NCBI GenBank assembly: GCA_012838035.1
Contig: DUQB01000235.1
Coordinates: 1-59,137 of the forward strand
DNA length: 59,137 nt
DNA from: Bacillota bacterium
GTDB lineage: Bacteria > Bacillota > Limnochordia > DTU080
Direction: 5' to 3'
In this document: positions 55,593-59,137 of the stretch, piece after piece
Layout of the letters: each line of letters opens with the position of its first letter
How positions within the stretch are numbered: position 1 is the stretch's first letter
Translations under genes and position numbers: made by a program
The notes under the pieces: generated by a model
Databases searched by the model: none
What the model was told of the DNA's origin: nothing
Seen by the model: the letters and a program-made list of their open reading frames with translations, nothing else

Positions 55593-56945
55593 TTAGAGGT
55601 TGATCTCAAAATCATATACCTTGCGCTGTTTAGCCGGCAACTCCGGCGCTGCAATAATCTCCGGTATCGCTTCACCAGCTTCCGCCATGCGCTTAATCAG
55701 CCGCTCTCGTAGTGCTTTGGCTAATTCTTTATGCGAAGCAAAGCCTATTAGGTTGGTCAGTTCATAAGGATCGGCCTGCAGATCGTATAAACAAGCCTCT
55801 TCATAGGTGTCGGACGACGGATTGCGCAGGCTGATGCCTTTGGGTGCCTGGACGGCGTACTTCCAGCGGTGCGTACGAATAGCTCGACCAATTTGCGACT
55901 CGCTGATTTGGACAAATACTTCACCAGGCCAGTCTTCTCTTTCACCGCGGAGCAAAGGCAGCATGGAGCGCCCTTGCATCTCCGGGGGTACCGGTATGCC
56001 GGAGGCATCCAGTAAGGTGGGCGGGATATCGACTAAGCTGACCAATTCGCGCACTCTGCCGCCTCCGCTAAACGGGCCGCCGTGCATGGCCATAGGTATG
56101 CGGATGGAGCTGTCGTGCGGCGACCTTTTATACTCGGAGTTGCGCGTACGGAAGTGATTGCCGTGATCCGACGTAAATATCACGATGGTGTCTTCCAGTA
56201 GTTGCAAGCTGCGGAGGGCGTCGAGCAAGCGGCCCAAGGCTTCGTCCAGTCGTTTGATCATGCCGCAGTAGCCGCCCAGATGCTGATGGCTGTTGCCGCC
56301 TAACGCGGCCAAGTCGGGCGGAATCCACCGAGATACGTACCTTTCGGCGTATCCGTAGGGAGCGGGATAGTCGTCGCGGTGGTTTTGGAAATGCGGTTCA
56401 ATGAACGAGAGGAACAGAAAGAACGGGTGCTCCTTATGGTTGTCTATATAACGAATTGCGGCATCGGTCAGGGCGTCAACTCGGTAGCCGGGTAGGGTGA
56501 CGGGGTTATCGTCGTTATCATAGAGCACGGTGTGATAGGCGTCGGATGTAAATTCCAGGATGTTCGCCGCCAGCCAGTACTCATAACCGCCGCGTTTACC
56601 CTCCGGAACGGGTTCGCCTTTGTGCAGGTGCCATTTACCGATATAACCTGTATGGTAACCTGCGTTTTTGAAGTGGTGAGCCAAAGTAGTCTCGTTTTCA
56701 GGTAGAGGAATGCCGTTGACGTGGCAACCTACTGTCGTGGCATACTTGCCGGTTTGTAGGCAGGCGCGTGCGGGACCACAAACCGGCTGGCAAGTAAAAG
56801 CATGGGGTACAAAAGTACCTTCCATCCCCATACGATCTAAATTAGGGGTGAGATCAAGGGGATTGCCGTTTAAGCCGATCGTATCCCAGCGTTGTTGGTC
56901 GGTAAAGAAGACAACGACGTTTGGACGACGTATAGGCGCACTCAT
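55593..56945 (-). CDS. Type I sulfatase (alkaline phosphatase superfamily)
   Basis: A 450-residue formylglycine-dependent sulfatase. Metal-binding FFTDQQRWDT begins the protein and C56-x-P-x-R60 (CGPARACLQTG) is the maturation motif, where Cys56 is converted to formylglycine. IGKWHLHKG and FTSDHGNHFRTRN supply other metal and substrate residues. No signal peptide is visible, so it may be cytoplasmic and act on imported sulfated sugars. The maturase gene is not in the window. Confidence 0.92.
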   Translation of the reverse strand: MSAPIRRPNVVVFFTDQQRWDTIGLNGNPLDLTPNLDRMGMEGTFVPHAFTCQPVCGPARACLQTGKYATTVGCHVNGIPLPENETTLAHHFKNAGYHTGYIGKWHLHKGEPVPEGKRGGYEYWLAANILEFTSDAYHTVLYDNDDNPVTLPGYRVDALTDAAIRYIDNHKEHPFFLFLSFIEPHFQNHRDDYPAPYGYAERYVSRWIPPDLAALGGNSHQHLGGYCGMIKRLDEALGRLLDALRSLQLLEDTIVIFTSDHGNHFRTRNSEYKRSPHDSSIRIPMAMHGGPFSGGGRVRELVSLVDIPPTLLDASGIPVPPEMQGRSMLPLLRGEREDWPGEVFVQISESQIGRAIRTHRWKYAVQAPKGISLRNPSSDTYEEACLYDLQADPYELTNLIGFASHKELAKALRERLIKRMAEAGEAIPEIIAAPELPAKQRKVYDFEINL

Positions 56946-57381
56946 ATAACGAACCTTCTTTCTGTAGCCACAATGATTACCGATGACATATGTGTCGCAG
57001 AAATACGCATCATCACCAACACCTTCTATAACTCAAATAAATTCCCTGCGCTGAAGGGTGAGATTATGCCGTAGGGGAAGCGCCGTGTCGGATTTGCTTT
57101 ACCTCCGAAAGGATGAAAATTCCGGGCCTTTTGTTTATTATGCGTTTGCGCGCAGGCAACTGCAGGTTTTACCGCCTCTTCTGCCTAATAATGCGGTAGC
57201 CGCAACCGCACTTGAGCGCAACCGTAGGAGTGCGCACAGGATAGGTTCGGCAGGATTGGACGCAACGCGGTGCAAATGTTTTCGCCTCTGCCGGTTTTGT
57301 ATCAAGAGGTAACTTGAGTTATGTGATTATGCGTCGGTAATGCGATGCAGATACCGTATAGCATCAAATAGGAGAGACATA
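56946..57381. other. Intergenic region between sulfatase and SGNH genes
   Basis: About 435 bp between divergent genes. Frames present are short and lack ribosome-binding sites. Promoters for both neighbours should lie here, but I cannot place them reliably. Confidence 0.6.
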
Positions 57382-58554
57382 TTGGTGGAGAATCATACGG
57401 CTCAAAACGGGGCTTCAGCGCCAAGAGGGGTTTATACGCCTATTTGGACCTTGCGGGATGCGTGGATCGCTTGGCAAAGCGGTGCCAAATTCCCCATCGG
57501 ATTTCTGGGAGATAGCACGACCGACGGCTCCGCGACCACAAGCGGTTCTTCTCACGCACGTCGGGACACGGAAGCGGGCGGATACGGTAAGGTCGATTAT
57601 ATTAACCCGCATGCCTATCCATACCTTCTGGAACAACTGATACGGCGGGAGACCGGCAACAACGCAGCCCGTGTTTATAACATCGGGTACTCCGGCACCA
57701 CGTTCAAATGGGCGAAACCCAAGCTGGAAGCCATATTCGGCGACGCGTACGCAGATGTGAAGATGGTCGGCATCGTTTACGGCATCAACGACCGACTGGT
57801 AGATACCGTAGCTGAATACGAACAAGCGGTTAAAGAGAACCTGGCGTATTTCATCGATTGGTTCTATGACAGGGGGATTCAGCCGTTTTTGGTGACTCCG
57901 CAAGCCACTGTGGAACCATCTACGGCGACCACATACCTGGGGCAGTACCCGCTGCGCAGTTCGGAGGCGCTTAGCTCTATCGCCGGTTGCGTCATCAAGG
58001 AAGTCGCCGGTAAGTACGGCTTGGAACTCATCGACATGACGGCCTTTGGTGAATTGGCTTTAACCTATAGCCGCTATTCATTGGCGGAGCTTTGTCCTGA
58101 TACCCTCCACTTCGGCGATCGGGGTCATATGATGGAAGCAGGTTTCTTATTCTCCCGGTTCTGTCCGCGCGTCATCGAGATCAAAGAGGACGCAATGCTG
58201 ACATTCACTTCTCAGAAACTGCGATCAAGTGTGCCCTCAGACAAGGTGACCTACGTCCAGCCTGCAATACATGGGTTCAAAATCAAGGCGGAGTATGAGA
58301 AAGACGATGCCGATGATACGCTCCTGCAGGACTTCTGGGTGCTAAACAGCGGCAAAGGCGGATTTAGGCTTATCGCGTATGCCGTGAATGCCGTTGGGTA
58401 TGTTATTGTTGATGGGGTGCATACCAGCTTGACTTCCACCGAGCAGGTGATCGCCGATGACCTGGACATCGGCCTACACCACATACAAGCGTATCCCGGC
58501 ATCGGCAACAAGGTGGGCTTTTTAGGTTTTAAGTTGAAAAAAACATGCGATTAG
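57382..58554 (+). CDS. SGNH/GDSL-family hydrolase
   Basis: About 390 residues. The SGNH blocks are visible: GFLGDSTTDGS with the nucleophilic Ser, VYNIGYSGTTF with Gly, VYGINDRL with Asn and LCPDTLHFGDRGH with the Asp-x-x-His pair. It probably deacetylates or de-esterifies a saccharide. A C-terminal beta-rich domain (about 110 residues) may bind carbohydrate. No clear signal peptide is visible. Starts at the TTG at 57382 (a GTG at 57385 is an alternative) after GGAG. Confidence 0.85.
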   Translation: MVENHTAQNGASAPRGVYTPIWTLRDAWIAWQSGAKFPIGFLGDSTTDGSATTSGSSHARRDTEAGGYGKVDYINPHAYPYLLEQLIRRETGNNAARVYNIGYSGTTFKWAKPKLEAIFGDAYADVKMVGIVYGINDRLVDTVAEYEQAVKENLAYFIDWFYDRGIQPFLVTPQATVEPSTATTYLGQYPLRSSEALSSIAGCVIKEVAGKYGLELIDMTAFGELALTYSRYSLAELCPDTLHFGDRGHMMEAGFLFSRFCPRVIEIKEDAMLTFTSQKLRSSVPSDKVTYVQPAIHGFKIKAEYEKDDADDTLLQDFWVLNSGKGGFRLIAYAVNAVGYVIVDGVHTSLTSTEQVIADDLDIGLHHIQAYPGIGNKVGFLGFKLKKTCD

Positions 58555-58784
58555 AAGCTGGAGGCGGATTACACGGGTTTCATGGCCGGTGTTGCCCGTC
58601 TTGCCTTTGCAATGTATGATGTGAGTTGTCTATTTATGAGCGTCACTTCGTTTGGGAAACCGGAAATCATGGAGAATTTGGCTGATGCTCATATAAACCC
58701 GCAATCTTGTAGGGATATGCGGATCAATCGCGTATGTCTCTATTTTTACGCCTTATAAACCTTATGTAAAGGAAGGGATGCAAT

Positions 58785-59137
58785 TTGAAGGCATTAGCAG
58801 GTGTCTTATTCGTCATCACCTATATCTTACTGCTGGCGTTGCCTAAAACCAGAACGTACGTGGCGTTAGGCGCGGGCGCGCTCTTTGTCATTCTGGGTAT
58901 TCTGCCGGTCGATAAGGTCTTTTCCTCCATCGACTGGAACGTCATTCTAATGATCGCCGGTACGATGGGCATCGTATACTTTTTCATAGAATCGCGCATG
59001 CCGGCCTTGCTCGCCGATTGGATTATGATGAGGGTGCCGGATGTCAAATGGGCTATGGTGGCTCTGGCGCTCTTTGCCGGCCTCATCTCCGCCTTTGTGG
59101 ATAATGTGGCTACGGTGCTGATGGTTGCGCCCGTAGC
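58785..59137 (+). CDS. ArsB/NhaD-type ion transporter, 5' part
   Basis: About 117 residues until the window edge, all hydrophobic helices. The motif SAFVDNVATVLMVAP at the visible end is conserved in the ArsB/NhaD/SLC13-like ion transporters. It starts at a TTG at 58785, after AAGGAAGG; the overlapping ATG at 58778 is in a different frame. The substrate is unknown. Confidence 0.85.
   Translation, partial: MKALAGVLFVITYILLLALPKTRTYVALGAGALFVILGILPVDKVFSSIDWNVILMIAGTMGIVYFFIESRMPALLADWIMMRVPDVKWAMVALALFAGLISAFVDNVATVLMVAPV

Noticed and set aside
57058-57312. An 84-residue frame between sulfatase and SGNH genes
   Set aside because: There is no ribosome-binding site or recognisable feature; probably chance.

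Overview
The window is a chromosomal segment around a bacterial replication origin. It most likely comes from an uncultured, spore-forming-lineage Bacillota. The evidence for Bacillota is the dnaA-dnaN-rlbA-recF-remB-gyrB-gyrA block, a bipartite oriC with a DnaA-trio-like element, a serS T-box leader, and ylbJ, ylbF and yqhV homologues. Two unrelated proteins look like outer-membrane beta-barrels: a Wzi-like protein at 32558-33784 and another at 48832-49653. With a periplasmic-type C39 peptidase this suggests a diderm lineage, possibly Limnochordia-like. That placement is inference, because no rRNA is present.

Layout. 1-7293 (minus strand): the leftward replichore start, mnmG (runs off the edge), mnmE, khpB, yidC, yidD, rnpA, rpmH, then proS, which sits unusually between rpmH and the origin. 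7294-9862: oriC in two parts flanking dnaA. 9863-17802: dnaN, rlbA, recF, remB, gyrB, a small membrane-anchored protein, gyrA and a strong terminator. 18161-24106: a carbohydrate-related cluster with a solute-binding protein, a lectin-like secreted protein, a TIM-barrel glycosidase-like protein and an FAD oxidoreductase. 24160-31362: a decayed IS1634-type transposase and two nearly identical tRNA-Ala genes bracketing secreted proteins, a GH4 glycosidase and an MFS transporter; tRNA-Ile precedes the second tRNA-Ala. 31387-34599: an Fe-S aldo/keto reductase, a Wzi-like barrel and a PHP phosphoesterase (minus strand). 34600-35425: a long intergenic region with a second cluster of DnaA boxes.

35426-42978 is a split Pho module: pstC-pstA (plus), ylbJ, then phoB-phoR-pstB-phoU on the minus strand; no pstS is visible. 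43323-46951 holds ylbF, asnS, yqhV and glyA.

47219-49653 is the most novel part. It encodes a Sec-exported small protein carrying a double-glycine-like leader motif, a small multi-pass membrane protein, an exported C39-type cysteine peptidase and a barrel-like exported protein. I infer a self-contained system for processing and displaying or exporting a peptide across a diderm envelope. 49720-59137 holds T-box-serS, an endonuclease/phosphatase-family protein, a URO-D-family protein, aroA, a lectin-like secreted protein, a sulfatase, an SGNH hydrolase and the start of an ArsB/NhaD-type transporter.
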